A DNA stretch of 64,000 nucleotides, taken from positions 310,001-374,000 of the forward strand of contig NZ_JOFH01000001.1 of the NCBI RefSeq assembly GCF_000721235.1. The letters are read 5' to 3'. The stretch comes from Streptomyces olivaceus (GTDB lineage: Bacteria; Actinomycetota; Actinomycetes; Streptomycetales; Streptomycetaceae). The position numbers and the translations under genes were made by a program. Under the pieces are notes generated by a model that did no database searches, was not told the DNA's origin, and saw nothing but the letters and a program-made list of their open reading frames with translations. This document shows, in pieces, positions 53,020 to 62,070 of the stretch. Position 1 is the first letter of the stretch; each line of letters begins with the position of its first letter.

Positions 53020-53229
53020 TGCTTCCTCCCTACGTCCGTTCCCGTCCGGAACGGTTCACGCACCCCCGCAGTATCGTCTTCGCCATGCTCATACCAACAG
53101 GGGGCAACAAACACGCAATGAAGTTTTTCGATCAGTGGCGCACGGAAGCGTGCTAGGACGGTCATCGCACCCACCAGGTGTTCCGCACCCCTCCTCTGGA
53201 GGGAGCGCCCCGACCCACAGGAGGTTGTC

Positions 53230-53886
53230 GTGCCCTTTCGCCCCGCGATGTCCGCCGCGTCGCTCGCCACGGCGGCGCTGACCGCCCTGGCCGTGCTGGG
53301 CCTGACGGCCTGCGACTCGGAGCCGGACACCGGGTCGGCCGCCGCGGCCGGGCCCTCGGTGATCGCCCCCGGCAAGCCGGGCGAGGACAACCGGACGCTG
53401 TCCGCCCAGGACGCCGAGGAGCACCGCGCCGACGACGACTCGCCCAACTCCGCGGACGTCGCCTACGCGCGCATGATGATCCAGCACCACGCCCAGGCGC
53501 TGGAGATGACCGGACTCGTCCCGGAGCAGGCCGAGTCGGGCCGGGTCAAGAAGCTGTCCGAACGCATCTCGGCGGCGCAGGGGCCGGAGATCGAGGCGAT
53601 GAAGGGCTGGCTGAAGAACCACGGCGAGAAGGAGACGGGCGGCGGACACGACCACGCCGCGATGCCGGGGATGGCCACCGAGGCCCAGTTGGACAAGCTG
53701 CGCGCGGCACGCGGGAAGGCCTTCGACCAGTTGTTCCTGACGCTGATGATCACTCACCACGAGGGCGCGATCGCCATGGCCACGGACGTGAAGTCGCAGG
53801 GCAACAACGTGCAGGTGGAGGAGATGGCGGACGACGTGGTCGCCCAGCAGACGAGCGAGATCTCACGGATGCGCGAGATGCTCTGA
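53230..53886 (+). CDS. DUF305-family lipoprotein
   Basis: The 218-residue protein has a lipobox GLTAC at residues 24-28 and a DUF305 domain with paired histidines: MMIQHHAQALEM and LMITHHEGAIAMA. DUF305 proteins are exported four-helix bundle proteins that may bind metal such as copper through these residues. A HDHAAMPGM segment between them adds further His and Met. It is divergent from the LVIVD gene. Confidence 0.9.
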   Translation: MPFRPAMSAASLATAALTALAVLGLTACDSEPDTGSAAAAGPSVIAPGKPGEDNRTLSAQDAEEHRADDDSPNSADVAYARMMIQHHAQALEMTGLVPEQAESGRVKKLSERISAAQGPEIEAMKGWLKNHGEKETGGGHDHAAMPGMATEAQLDKLRAARGKAFDQLFLTLMITHHEGAIAMATDVKSQGNNVQVEEMADDVVAQQTSEISRMREML

Positions 53887-53906
53887 CGGGGGGGGCGGGC
53901 CAAGGC

Positions 53907-54359
53907 TCAGCGGCGGGCGCGGCGCGGCGCCAGGAACCCCTCGTCGCGTGCCTGGCCGATCAGCCTGAGGGACTTGCGCCGGCTGTGCCCGGTCACGCGC
54001 ATCACCGCGAGGACCGGATCGCCGCCCTCCTCCCGGGCCGCCCGGTACTCCTGCGCGACGAGCCGGCACACCTCCGCCCCGCGCGGCCACGCGGGACGGG
54101 CCCGCCGTGCCCCGCCCGGACCGCCGCCGGGAGCCTCCACACAGGCCTGGAAGAGCGGGTTCTCCAGCCACTCGCCGAGCACGGCCAGGTCGTCGAGGGA
54201 CATCGGCGGCTGGGCCCGCACGTCCTCGATCCGCACGTCCCGCCCGGACAGGACGGCGAGCGCCTCCACCCGGGCGCCGTCGGCGAAGGCGAGCCGGACG
54301 TCGAACCACGCGGCGGTGGCGCCGCCCTCCCGCACCAGCCAGGTCTGCCGCACGGACAT
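53907..54359 (-). CDS. DUF6214-family protein
   Basis: The 150-residue protein has WFDVRLAFADGARVEALAVL, then IEDVRAQPPMSLDDLAVLGE, and ends with LAVMRVTGHSRRKSLRLIGQ, the features of DUF6214 proteins of Streptomyces; the SRRKSLRLIxxAR part looks HTH-like. I chose the ATG at 54359, since DNA upstream is low in GC and noncoding-looking, over an ATG at 54425. The function is unknown. Confidence 0.8.
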   Translation of the reverse strand: MSVRQTWLVREGGATAAWFDVRLAFADGARVEALAVLSGRDVRIEDVRAQPPMSLDDLAVLGEWLENPLFQACVEAPGGGPGGARRARPAWPRGAEVCRLVAQEYRAAREEGGDPVLAVMRVTGHSRRKSLRLIGQARDEGFLAPRRARR

Positions 54360-54566
54360 GTCACCGTCACCCGGACAACGATCGGAAAGCTGAAGAGAAC
54401 GATCAAAGAAGGGCGTTTCGAGCATCTACGCAACGTAACCGAATGATCACACTCCATACAAAACGAACACGCACCCGGTCGCGCTCCGACCGCGAACGCT
54501 CCTCGTTCACCGGTGGCCACGAGTGGCACGTCGGATCCGAGTGGCCGGCCACGTCCGCGTGACGTG

Positions 54567-55316
54567 TCAGGTCCGCCCACCCCGAGCGCGGACCTGTCCG
54601 GACTGCTCCCGCTGGTACTCCGTGTAGGCGTCCCGCAGCGCCGCACCGGGCCAGCCGGGCGGGAGCAGTTCCGCCGGCAGCACCGGGTCGGCCAGCAGGT
54701 GGCGTACGACGGCCGCGAAGGCGGCGAGGCGGTCGGCGGGCCGCCGGGCCCGGTCCACCTGGACGAGCAGGGAGCGCGCCGCGGCCGACCAGGCCTCCAG
54801 GGGCCACAGGCCCGCGGCCAGGTCGCGGGCCGGGCGGTCGGGGCGGGAGACGAGGCGCTCGGCCACCCGGTCGAGGTCGCCGGGCAGCGGGCGGCGCAGG
54901 TTGGCGGGGCGCAGCCACACACCCTCGCGGAGCTCGGCGAGACGCAGGCCGGTCAGCCGGGTGCGCAGCTCCGCGCGCTCGGCGGGCCCTCGTCCGGTCG
55001 CGGTGACCACGAGCGTCTCCCAGTCGCCTTCCCACACGCGCGTGTGCGGACTCACGGCCTCGTCCTGCCGCCGCTGGCGCTCCAGCAGGCGTTCGCTGAG
55101 GCGGTAGCCCGTACCGGTGCGCACGAGATCCCCGGCGGACGTCATCCGGCTGAGCGCCGCACGCAGGGTGGAGCCGCCGACACCGAAGCCCTCCACGAGC
55201 CGCACCAGGTCCCGGACCGGCAGTTCCGCCGGGTGGGTGCCGAGCAGCAGGCTCAGCACGACCGACCGCGCGGACAACGGGCGCGGCGCGGGTGCGGGGT
55301 CCGTAGAACCGTTCAT
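54567..55316 (-). CDS. PaaX-family transcriptional regulator
   Basis: The 249-residue protein has an N-terminal winged helix (LLLGTHPAELPVRDLVRLVE, then STLRAALSRMTSAGDLVRTG) and a C-terminal PaaX-type region (WEGDWETLVVT, LAELREGVWLRPANL). PaaX proteins repress genes for aromatic or acyl-CoA metabolism and are released by a CoA ester. It is divergent from the AidB-like gene with an inverted repeat between them, so it probably controls that gene. Confidence 0.86.
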   Translation of the reverse strand: MNGSTDPAPAPRPLSARSVVLSLLLGTHPAELPVRDLVRLVEGFGVGGSTLRAALSRMTSAGDLVRTGTGYRLSERLLERQRRQDEAVSPHTRVWEGDWETLVVTATGRGPAERAELRTRLTGLRLAELREGVWLRPANLRRPLPGDLDRVAERLVSRPDRPARDLAAGLWPLEAWSAAARSLLVQVDRARRPADRLAAFAAVVRHLLADPVLPAELLPPGWPGAALRDAYTEYQREQSGQVRARGGRT

Positions 55317-55371
55317 CCGCGCGAGCGCGTGTCGTCCGTCCACATGAGCACGCACTCTACGCGCGCCCGCG

Positions 55372-55411
55372 GTGTTGCACTGTTGCTGCGACCGCAGACA
55401 GAGTGCAACAC
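55372..55411. promoter_or_regulatory. Inverted repeat between PaaX and AidB-like genes
   Basis: GTGTTGCACT (55372-55381) and AGTGCAACAC (55402-55411) are a perfect ten-base inverted repeat spaced by 20 bases, ending eight bases before the AidB-like ATG. It is a strong candidate for the PaaX operator. Confidence 0.65.
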
Positions 55412-55418
55412 TCGGGTC

Positions 55419-57101
55419 ATGACGACACTCGCGCGGGAGCCGTACGAGCGGGCCACGGGCCGCCCCGAGGGGTACGCCACGCACGACGTCACCAATCAGC
55501 CCCCTCCCCTGGCTCCCTACGACGCCTGCGACGACACCGCCCTCCTGGAGGGCGTGCGGCGCGAGGGCGCCGGGTGGGCCGAGGAGGGTCTGCGGCGGCT
55601 CGGCCGGCGGGCCGGGAGCGTGGAGGCGCAGGAGTGGGGCGACCTGGCCAACCGCCACGAGCCCGAGCTGCGCACGCACGACCGGTACGGGAACCGGGTC
55701 GACGAGGTCGAGTACCACCCGAGCTGGCACCGCCTGATGCGGGTGGCGGTCGGCGAGGGGCTGGCGGGCGCCCCCTGGGCGGACGGGCGGCCCGGCGCCC
55801 ACGTCGCGCGCACGGCCGGCAGCCTGGTCTGGGGCCATACGGAGGCCGGCCACGGGTGTCCGACGTCGATGACGTACGCGGCCGTCCCGGCACTGCGCGC
55901 CGCCCCGGCGCTGGCCGAGGTCTACGAGCCCCTGCTGACGGCGCGGGAGTACGACCCGGGGCTGCGGCCGCCCGCGGAGAAGCGCGGCCTGCTGGCCGGC
56001 ATGGGGATGACCGAGAAGCAGGGCGGCTCGGACGTCCGGACCAACTCCACGGCCGCCACCCCGACCGCGGAACCCGGTGTGTACACCCTGCGCGGGCACA
56101 AGTGGTTCACGTCGGCGCCGATGTGCGACGTCTTCCTGGTCCTGGCCCAGGCGCCCGAGGGGCTCTCCTGCTTCCTGGTGCCGCGTGTACTGCCCGACGG
56201 CACCCGCAACACGTTCCGCGTCCAGCGGCTGAAGGACAAGCTCGGCAACCGGTCCAACGCCTCGTCCGAGCCCGAGTTCGACGGCACCGTCGCCTGGCTG
56301 GTGGGACCCGAGGGGCGGGGCGTCAAGACGATCATCGAGATGGTCAACTGCACCCGGCTGGACTGCGTGATGTCCTCGGCGACGCTGATGCGCAAGACGC
56401 TGGTCGAGGCCGGTCACCACGTGCGGCACCGCAGCGCGTTCGGCGCCCGGCTCCTCGACCAGCCACTGATGCGCAACGTCCTGGCCGACCTGGCGCTGGA
56501 GTCCGAGGCCGCGACGACGCTCACCCTGCGGCTCGCCGGAGCGGCGGACCGCGCGGTGCGCGGGGACGCCGGCGAGGCGGCCTTCCGGCGGATCGCCACC
56601 GCCGTCGGCAAGTACTGGGTGACCAAGCGGGGACCGGCGTTCACCGCGGAGGCCCTGGAGTGCCTGGGCGGCAACGGCTACGTGGAGGAGTCTGGCATGC
56701 CCCGCCACTACCGCGAGGCTCCGCTGCTGTCGATCTGGGAGGGCTCGGGCAACGTGAACGCCCTCGACGTGCTGCGGGCCCTGGGGCGCTCCCCCGCCGC
56801 CGGACACGCCCTGTTCGAGGAGCTCGCGCTCGCCCGCGGCGCGGACCCCCGGCTGGACGCCGCCGTGGCCCGGCTGCGGACCGGTCTCACCGGGGCCTCC
56901 GAGTCCGGTGCCCGCCGGCTGGTGGAGCTGATGGCGCTCGCCCTGCAGGCCTCCCTCCTGGTCCGGCACGCCCCGCCCGCCGTCGCCGACGCCTTCTGCG
57001 CGACCCGGCTCGGCGGCGACTGGGGTCACTCCTTCGGCACGCTGCCGGACACGGCCGACCTCGGCGGCATCCTGGCACGGGCGCTGCCGGCGACCGGCTG
57101 A
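55419..57101 (+). CDS. aidB: AidB-like acyl-CoA dehydrogenase flavoprotein
   Basis: The 560-residue protein has VTNQPPPLAPYDA at the start and, further on, LAGMGMTEKQGGSDVRTN, GHKWFTSAPMCDVFLVLAQA, RLKDKLGNRSNASSE and LECLGGNGYVEESGMPR. These match E. coli AidB, an acyl-CoA dehydrogenase-fold FAD protein of the alkylation response with DNA-binding ability. The start ATG at 55419 lies just after the inverted repeat. It is probably regulated by the divergent PaaX protein. Confidence 0.9.
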   Translation: MTTLAREPYERATGRPEGYATHDVTNQPPPLAPYDACDDTALLEGVRREGAGWAEEGLRRLGRRAGSVEAQEWGDLANRHEPELRTHDRYGNRVDEVEYHPSWHRLMRVAVGEGLAGAPWADGRPGAHVARTAGSLVWGHTEAGHGCPTSMTYAAVPALRAAPALAEVYEPLLTAREYDPGLRPPAEKRGLLAGMGMTEKQGGSDVRTNSTAATPTAEPGVYTLRGHKWFTSAPMCDVFLVLAQAPEGLSCFLVPRVLPDGTRNTFRVQRLKDKLGNRSNASSEPEFDGTVAWLVGPEGRGVKTIIEMVNCTRLDCVMSSATLMRKTLVEAGHHVRHRSAFGARLLDQPLMRNVLADLALESEAATTLTLRLAGAADRAVRGDAGEAAFRRIATAVGKYWVTKRGPAFTAEALECLGGNGYVEESGMPRHYREAPLLSIWEGSGNVNALDVLRALGRSPAAGHALFEELALARGADPRLDAAVARLRTGLTGASESGARRLVELMALALQASLLVRHAPPAVADAFCATRLGGDWGHSFGTLPDTADLGGILARALPATG

Positions 57102-57362
57102 CGAGGGGACGGCCGTAGGGGTCCGTCGGGCCGCGGCCGGAACCGTCTCTTCGCCCCTCGACGAATCGCCTTCCGTCGCCCCTCGCCGCCCCTCGCCCGC
57201 CTCCGCGCCACCATCCCTCGACGATCTCCGCATCACCGGTGTGACCTGCGACGACGCCTGCTCCGGAGGTGACTGTCAGTGCCCGGGTGCAGACTGTCCG
57301 GTGCCCGAGACAAAGGTGTCCGGGACGAAGGCGTCGACGAGGACGCCACGGAGGTGATCGGC

Positions 57363-58448
57363 ATGACCGAGGTACTGCTCGCCGTGGGCACCCGCAAGGG
57401 CCTGTTCATCGGGCGCCGGCGGGGTGGCACCTGGGAGTTCGACGAGAATCCCTACTTCAACGCCCAGGCCGTCTACTCGGTCGCCCTGGACACCCGCGCG
57501 GACACTCCGCGGCTGCTGGCCGCAGGGGACAGCGCGCACTGGGGCCCGTCGGTGTTCCACTCCGACGACCTGGGCCGCACCTGGACCGAACCGGGCGCGC
57601 CCGCCGTCAGGTTCCCCAAGGACACCGGCGCCTCGCTGGAGCGGGTGTGGCAGCTGCACCCGGCCGCCGCCGAGCCCGACGTCATCTACGCGGGCACGGA
57701 ACCGGCCGCGTTGTACCGCTCGGAGGACCGCGGCGAGAGCTTCGAGCTGGTCCGCCCCCTGTGGGAGCATCCCACGCGCTCCCGGTGGGTCCCCGGCGGC
57801 GGTGGCGAGGGGCTGCACACCGTCCTCACCGACGGACGGGACCCGGAGTCGGTCACGGTCGCCGTGTCCACCGCGGGCGTGTTCCGCACCTCCGACGGCG
57901 GGGAGAGCTGGAGCCCGTCCAACTCCGGTGTCTCGGCCGTCTTCCTGCCGGACCCGGACCCCGAGTTCGGCCAGTGCGTGCACAAGGTCGCACGGGACGC
58001 GGCCACCCCGGACCGGCTGTACCTGCAGAACCACTGGGGTGTGTACCGCAGCGACGACGCGGGCGCGCACTGGAAGGACATCGGCGAGGGCCTGCCCTCG
58101 ACCTTCGGCTTCGCCGTGGCCGCCCACCCGCACCGCGGCGACACGGCGTACGTCTTCCCGATCAACGCCGACGCCGACCGGGTCCCGGCGGACCGCCGGT
58201 GCCGGGTCTTCCGCACCGCGGACGCGGGGCGGAGCTGGGAGCCGCTCTCGGCGGGCCTGCCCCGGGAGGACCACTACGGGACGGTGCTGCGCGACGCGCT
58301 GTCCACGGACGACGCGGAGCGGGCGGGTGTCTACTTCGGCAACCGCAACGGCGAGGTGTTCGCGTCGTCCGACGACGGCGACAGCTGGCAGCAACTGGCC
58401 TCGCACCTCCCGGACGTACTGTGCGTGCGGGCCGCGGTCGTCGCGTGA
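57363..58448 (+). CDS. BNR/sialidase-fold repeat protein
   Basis: The 361-residue protein begins MTEVLLAVGTRKGLFIGRRR and has repeated BNR motifs: SDDLGRTWTE, SEDRGESFEL, SDGGESWSPS, SDDAGAHWKD, TADAGRSWEP and SDDGDSWQQL. These Asp-box repeats form a beta-propeller as in sialidase-type and photosystem-assembly proteins. No signal peptide is seen, so it should act in the cytosol. The ATG follows GGAGG. The function is not assigned. Confidence 0.86.
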   Translation: MTEVLLAVGTRKGLFIGRRRGGTWEFDENPYFNAQAVYSVALDTRADTPRLLAAGDSAHWGPSVFHSDDLGRTWTEPGAPAVRFPKDTGASLERVWQLHPAAAEPDVIYAGTEPAALYRSEDRGESFELVRPLWEHPTRSRWVPGGGGEGLHTVLTDGRDPESVTVAVSTAGVFRTSDGGESWSPSNSGVSAVFLPDPDPEFGQCVHKVARDAATPDRLYLQNHWGVYRSDDAGAHWKDIGEGLPSTFGFAVAAHPHRGDTAYVFPINADADRVPADRRCRVFRTADAGRSWEPLSAGLPREDHYGTVLRDALSTDDAERAGVYFGNRNGEVFASSDDGDSWQQLASHLPDVLCVRAAVVA

Positions 58449-58515
58449 CAGGTGCGCCACCACCACGCCGACCTGCCGAGTGACCAGTGACACACAGGCC
58501 CCGCACCGACTCCTA

Positions 58516-58532
58516 TTGCACAGGCATTGCAA
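58516..58532. promoter_or_regulatory. Nur-like box TTGCAC-N5-TTGCAA
   Basis: TTGCAC (58516-58521), five bases, and TTGCAA (58527-58532) fit the Nur (nickel uptake regulator) consensus of S. coelicolor, tTGCaa-N5-ttGCAA. The site is part of a larger inverted repeat CTATTGCA-N7-TGCAATAG (58513-58535). A TAGCTT -10-like box (58533-58538) overlaps its end, so bound Nur would block transcription of the transporter. Confidence 0.6.
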
Positions 58533-58590
58533 TAGCTTATTGGATGCGTGTGCCGTGGTTCTGGAGCAACAGGCAGGAAGGTACGCCCAC

Positions 58591-60123
58591 ATGCCGGTCA
58601 CCCCCACCCGTCGCAGTGTGCTCGCCGCGGCGGTCGCGACAGGCGCCGGTCTCCTGACCGGCTGCTCGTCCGCGAACTCCGGTTCCTCCTCGCCGAAGAA
58701 GGGCGGGACGCTGAGTGCGGCCTTTCCCGGCGCGGGCGTCAAGGAGACGATGGACCCGCACGCGCAGCGGCAGTTCGTCGACATCGCCCGGCACAAGGCC
58801 GTCTTCGACAAGCTCGTCGAGCTGGACTCGACGCTGCGGCCGGTGCCGAGGCTGGCCCGCTCCTGGTCCAGCGACGACGAGGCGCGGGTGTGGCGCTTCG
58901 AACTGCGCGAGGCCAGGTTCCACGACGGGCACGTCCTCGACGCCGACGACGTGCTGTACAGCCTGTCCCGCATCCTCGATCCCGACGCCGCCGACCACCT
59001 GGCGAAGAACTCCCTCTCCCACGTCGACCTCGCCAACTGCCGGAAGGTGGGCAGGCGCGGGGTGGAGATCGCGCTCACCCGGCCCAACGCCGAGCTGCCC
59101 AGCCAGCTGGCGATGACCGGCACGCCGGTGGTGCGGGACGGCTGGGACGACCCGTCCAAGCCCGTCGGCACCGGCCCGTTCCGGTTCGCCTCGTTCACCG
59201 CCGGGCTCGGTTTCACCGGCCGCCGCTTCGACGACCACTGGAACGGGGCTCCGCACCTGGACGAAGTACGCATCCTGTCCGCCGAGAGCGAGGCTCGCGC
59301 CGCCGCCGTACGCAGCGGCGAGGTGCACTTCGCGCACGAGATGACCCCCACCTTCGCCCGCACGGTCGCCCACGACGGCCGGGTGCGGGTGGTGGCGACG
59401 AAGCGCAGCGGGGTGCAGGGCTTCGCCCTGAAGACGGACCGGGCGCCGTTCGACGACCCGGACGCGGCGCTGGCCGTCAAGCTCCTCGTGGACCGGAAGC
59501 GGCTGGTGGACGTGGTCTGCGCGGGGCGGGCGGAGATCGGCAACGACCTCTACGGCAAGGGCTACACGTACTACCCGGACGGCCTGGAGCAGCGCGAGCA
59601 GGACGTGGCGGGGGCCCGGCGGCTGCTCAGGCGCACCGGGCTGTACAACAAGAAGGTCACCTTCTACACCTCCACCGCAGCCGACGGCTTCGCGCAGGCC
59701 GCCCACCTGTTCACCGAGCAGGCCGGCGAGGCGGGCCTGAAGGTGGAGGTCGTCAACGGGCCCCCGGAGTCCTACTTCACGGACGCGCTGAGCAAGGGCA
59801 CCGTCACCAACCACCGCTGCGGCGCCATGACGATACCCACATACATCGGCGAACGGCTGCTCTCCGACGCCCCGCAGAACCAGACCGCCTGGAAGCACGA
59901 GGACTTCGACGACGACTTCACCGCCGCGCGCGCCGAGGTGGACGACGAGAAGCGCACCGCGCGGTACCGGTCGGTGCAGACGACGCTGCGCGACCGGGGC
60001 GGCCTCGTGCTGTGGGGGCACCCCGAGTGGCTGAACGCCGTCTCCCGCACCGCCCACGGGGTGAAGGAGGCCCCGCCCAACACCGTGGACTGGGCCAGGT
60101 TCGACACGGTGTGGCTGGACTGA
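58591..60123 (+). CDS. Solute-binding lipoprotein, peptide/nickel family
   Basis: The 510-residue protein has a twin-arginine-like lipoprotein signal (TRRSVLAAAVATGAGLLTGC, lipobox LTGC) and an SBP family 5 core: VWRFELREARFHDGHVLDAD, VGTGPFRFASFTAG, and VLDADDVLYSLSR. It delivers a peptide or metal complex to the permeases that follow. A Nur-like site upstream favours nickel. The ATG at 58591 is preceded by AGGAAGG. Confidence 0.85.
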   Translation: MPVTPTRRSVLAAAVATGAGLLTGCSSANSGSSSPKKGGTLSAAFPGAGVKETMDPHAQRQFVDIARHKAVFDKLVELDSTLRPVPRLARSWSSDDEARVWRFELREARFHDGHVLDADDVLYSLSRILDPDAADHLAKNSLSHVDLANCRKVGRRGVEIALTRPNAELPSQLAMTGTPVVRDGWDDPSKPVGTGPFRFASFTAGLGFTGRRFDDHWNGAPHLDEVRILSAESEARAAAVRSGEVHFAHEMTPTFARTVAHDGRVRVVATKRSGVQGFALKTDRAPFDDPDAALAVKLLVDRKRLVDVVCAGRAEIGNDLYGKGYTYYPDGLEQREQDVAGARRLLRRTGLYNKKVTFYTSTAADGFAQAAHLFTEQAGEAGLKVEVVNGPPESYFTDALSKGTVTNHRCGAMTIPTYIGERLLSDAPQNQTAWKHEDFDDDFTAARAEVDDEKRTARYRSVQTTLRDRGGLVLWGHPEWLNAVSRTAHGVKEAPPNTVDWARFDTVWLD

Positions 60124-60130
60124 GTACCAA

Positions 60131-61075
60131 GTGCTGCACTACACCCTGCGGCGGTGCGGGTGGACGCTCGTCCAGCTGGCCGTGCTCAGCCTCGTCGTCT
60201 TCCTGCTGACGGACCTGCTGCCGGGGGACGCCGCGACCGTCGACTTCAACGAGCAGGCCGGCCTCGACCAGGTCGCCCAGCTGCGGGAGCAGATGGGCCT
60301 GGACCGGCCGCTCGTCGAGCGGTTCGCCGACTGGGCGCACGGTCTGCTCACCGGTGACCTCGGCACGTCGCTGGTCGGCGGTGGTCCGGTGCGCGACGTG
60401 CTGTCGTCCTCGGTCCCGGTGACGGCCGCCCTGGCCGTGGTCACCCTCGTGCTGCTGGTGCCGCTGGCCGTCGCGGTCGGCCTGCTGACCGGTCTGCGGG
60501 CGGGCAGCCGCACCGACCGGACGGTCTCCGCGGTGACGCTGACGCTGACCTCCGTGCCGGACTTCGTCCTGGCGCTGCTGCTGGTCGGGGTCTTCGCGCT
60601 GCGCCTCGGCTGGCTGCCGTCGACCTGGGTGGGCGCGGACGACGTGTGGTGGCAGCGGCCGGAGCTGTTCGTGCTGCCGGTGGCGGTGCTGCTGGCGCGC
60701 ACCGTGTGCGTACTGTCCCGGCAGATCCGGGCCGGTACGGTGACCGCCCTGCACGCCGGCTACACGGTGCAGGCCCGTCGGCTCGGCGTGCCGCCCGCCC
60801 GCCTGGTGCTGCGGCACGTCCTGCCGAACGCGGCGGTGCCCGGCGTTCAGGAACTGGCCCGCACCGGTGATCAGTTGCTGGGCGGCGTGCTCGTCGTCGA
60901 GGCCGTCTTCGCCGTGCCCGGCACCGCGACCGCGCTGGTGGAGGCCGTGCAGAACCGGGACGTGCCCACCGTGCAGGGGCTGACTTTGACGCTGGCCGCG
61001 GTCGCGTGCCTGCTCAACCTGGCGGCGGACCTCGTCAGCCACCGTCTGGCTCCCCGCACGGAGGTACTGCGATGA
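60131..61075 (+). CDS. ABC transporter permease (DppB/NikB type)
   Basis: The 314-residue membrane protein begins LRRCGWTLVQLAVLSLVVFL and has the permease loop ARRLGVPPARLVLRHVLPNA (EAA-type motif), then several hydrophobic helices. GTG 60131 is eight bases after the binding-protein stop. It forms the channel with the next permease. It is part of the operon led by the Nur-like box. Confidence 0.88.
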   Translation: MLHYTLRRCGWTLVQLAVLSLVVFLLTDLLPGDAATVDFNEQAGLDQVAQLREQMGLDRPLVERFADWAHGLLTGDLGTSLVGGGPVRDVLSSSVPVTAALAVVTLVLLVPLAVAVGLLTGLRAGSRTDRTVSAVTLTLTSVPDFVLALLLVGVFALRLGWLPSTWVGADDVWWQRPELFVLPVAVLLARTVCVLSRQIRAGTVTALHAGYTVQARRLGVPPARLVLRHVLPNAAVPGVQELARTGDQLLGGVLVVEAVFAVPGTATALVEAVQNRDVPTVQGLTLTLAAVACLLNLAADLVSHRLAPRTEVLR

Positions 61076-62070
61076 GCACCGTCCGACGTGTCCGGCGCAG
61101 GGCGACGGGGGCGCTGCTCCTGGTGCCGCCGGTCGCCGCCGCCGTCGTCGGCCCGCTCGTGACGGACGCCCGCATCCCCTCCGACGGCATGCCCTACGCC
61201 CTGGGTGACGGGCATCCGCTCGGCACGGACGCCTTGGGCCGGGACGTGCTGACGCTGGTGCTGCGCGGCGGGGCGAGCGCGCTGGGCGTGGCGTGCGCCG
61301 CGGTGGCGCTGGCCGTCGCCGTGGGCGGTGTGCTCGGTCTGGCCGCGGCGGTCTCCCGCAGCCGGTGGCTGGACGACCTGCTGATGCGGCCGGTGGAACT
61401 GCTGCTGCCGCTCCCCTCCCTGCTGGTGATCAGCGTGGTCGGGGTGGGCTGGCGCGGGCATCCGGTCGCGGTGGCACTGGCGGTGGCCGCCCTCAACGTC
61501 CCCGCCGTGGCCCGGCTGTTGCGCGCGGCGGCCCTGGACGCGGCCGGCGGGCCCGTCGCCGAGGCGATGCGGCTGCAGGGCGAGTCCTGGGCGCGCGTCC
61601 TGTTCGGACACGTCGGCCGGGCCGTCCTGCCGGTCGCCGCCGCCGACGCGGGCACGCGGGTGGGCACGGCGGTCTTCACGGTGGCGGCCGCGAACTTCCT
61701 CGGCCTCGGTCTGGACCCGACCTCGCCGGACTGGGGCGTGGTGATCGCCGCGAGCCGGGAGGCGCTGTTCGTGCAGCCGTGGGCGGTGCTGGCGCCGACG
61801 CTGCTGCTGGTGATGTTCACCGTGGGCGCCAATCTGCTGGCGGACGGCCTGCTGGCGGACGCGAACACGACCGGCGGGGGCGGGAAGAGGCCCGGCAGGC
61901 GCGCGAACCCGACCGGTGACGACGCGAGGGCCACCGGGAAGAGCACGGAGGAGGCGGTGGGGAAGAGGGCCGGGAAGAAGAAGGCCGGGGAAGGGGCCGG
62001 GGAAGGGGCCGGGGAGAAGGGCACCACGCGGCAGGGCACCGGGACGGAGGCGGCGACGTGGAACCGGTGA
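61072..62070 (+). CDS. ABC transporter permease (DppC/NikC type) with charged tail
   Basis: The 332-residue protein has LGTDALGRDVLTLVLRGG, the usual DppC-type start, and an EAA loop (EAMRLQGESWARVLFGHVG) between helices. The last 60 or so residues are a Lys/Gly/Glu-rich tail (GKRAGKKKAGEGAGEGAG) beyond the last membrane segment, not usual for the family. The ATG overlaps the previous TGA. Confidence 0.87.
   Translation: MSTVRRVRRRATGALLLVPPVAAAVVGPLVTDARIPSDGMPYALGDGHPLGTDALGRDVLTLVLRGGASALGVACAAVALAVAVGGVLGLAAAVSRSRWLDDLLMRPVELLLPLPSLLVISVVGVGWRGHPVAVALAVAALNVPAVARLLRAAALDAAGGPVAEAMRLQGESWARVLFGHVGRAVLPVAAADAGTRVGTAVFTVAAANFLGLGLDPTSPDWGVVIAASREALFVQPWAVLAPTLLLVMFTVGANLLADGLLADANTTGGGGKRPGRRANPTGDDARATGKSTEEAVGKRAGKKKAGEGAGEGAGEKGTTRQGTGTEAATWNR

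Noticed and set aside
54513..57101. An 862-codon plus-strand frame that continues upstream of the AidB-like gene.
   Set aside because: Its first 300 codons run antisense through the PaaX gene and give low-complexity Arg/Gly/Pro sequence; the AidB-like protein starts properly at 55419.
54567..57236. An 889-codon minus-strand frame covering the AidB-like gene.
   Set aside because: Only the last 249 codons are the PaaX gene; the rest is antisense to the AidB-like gene, a GC-skew artefact.
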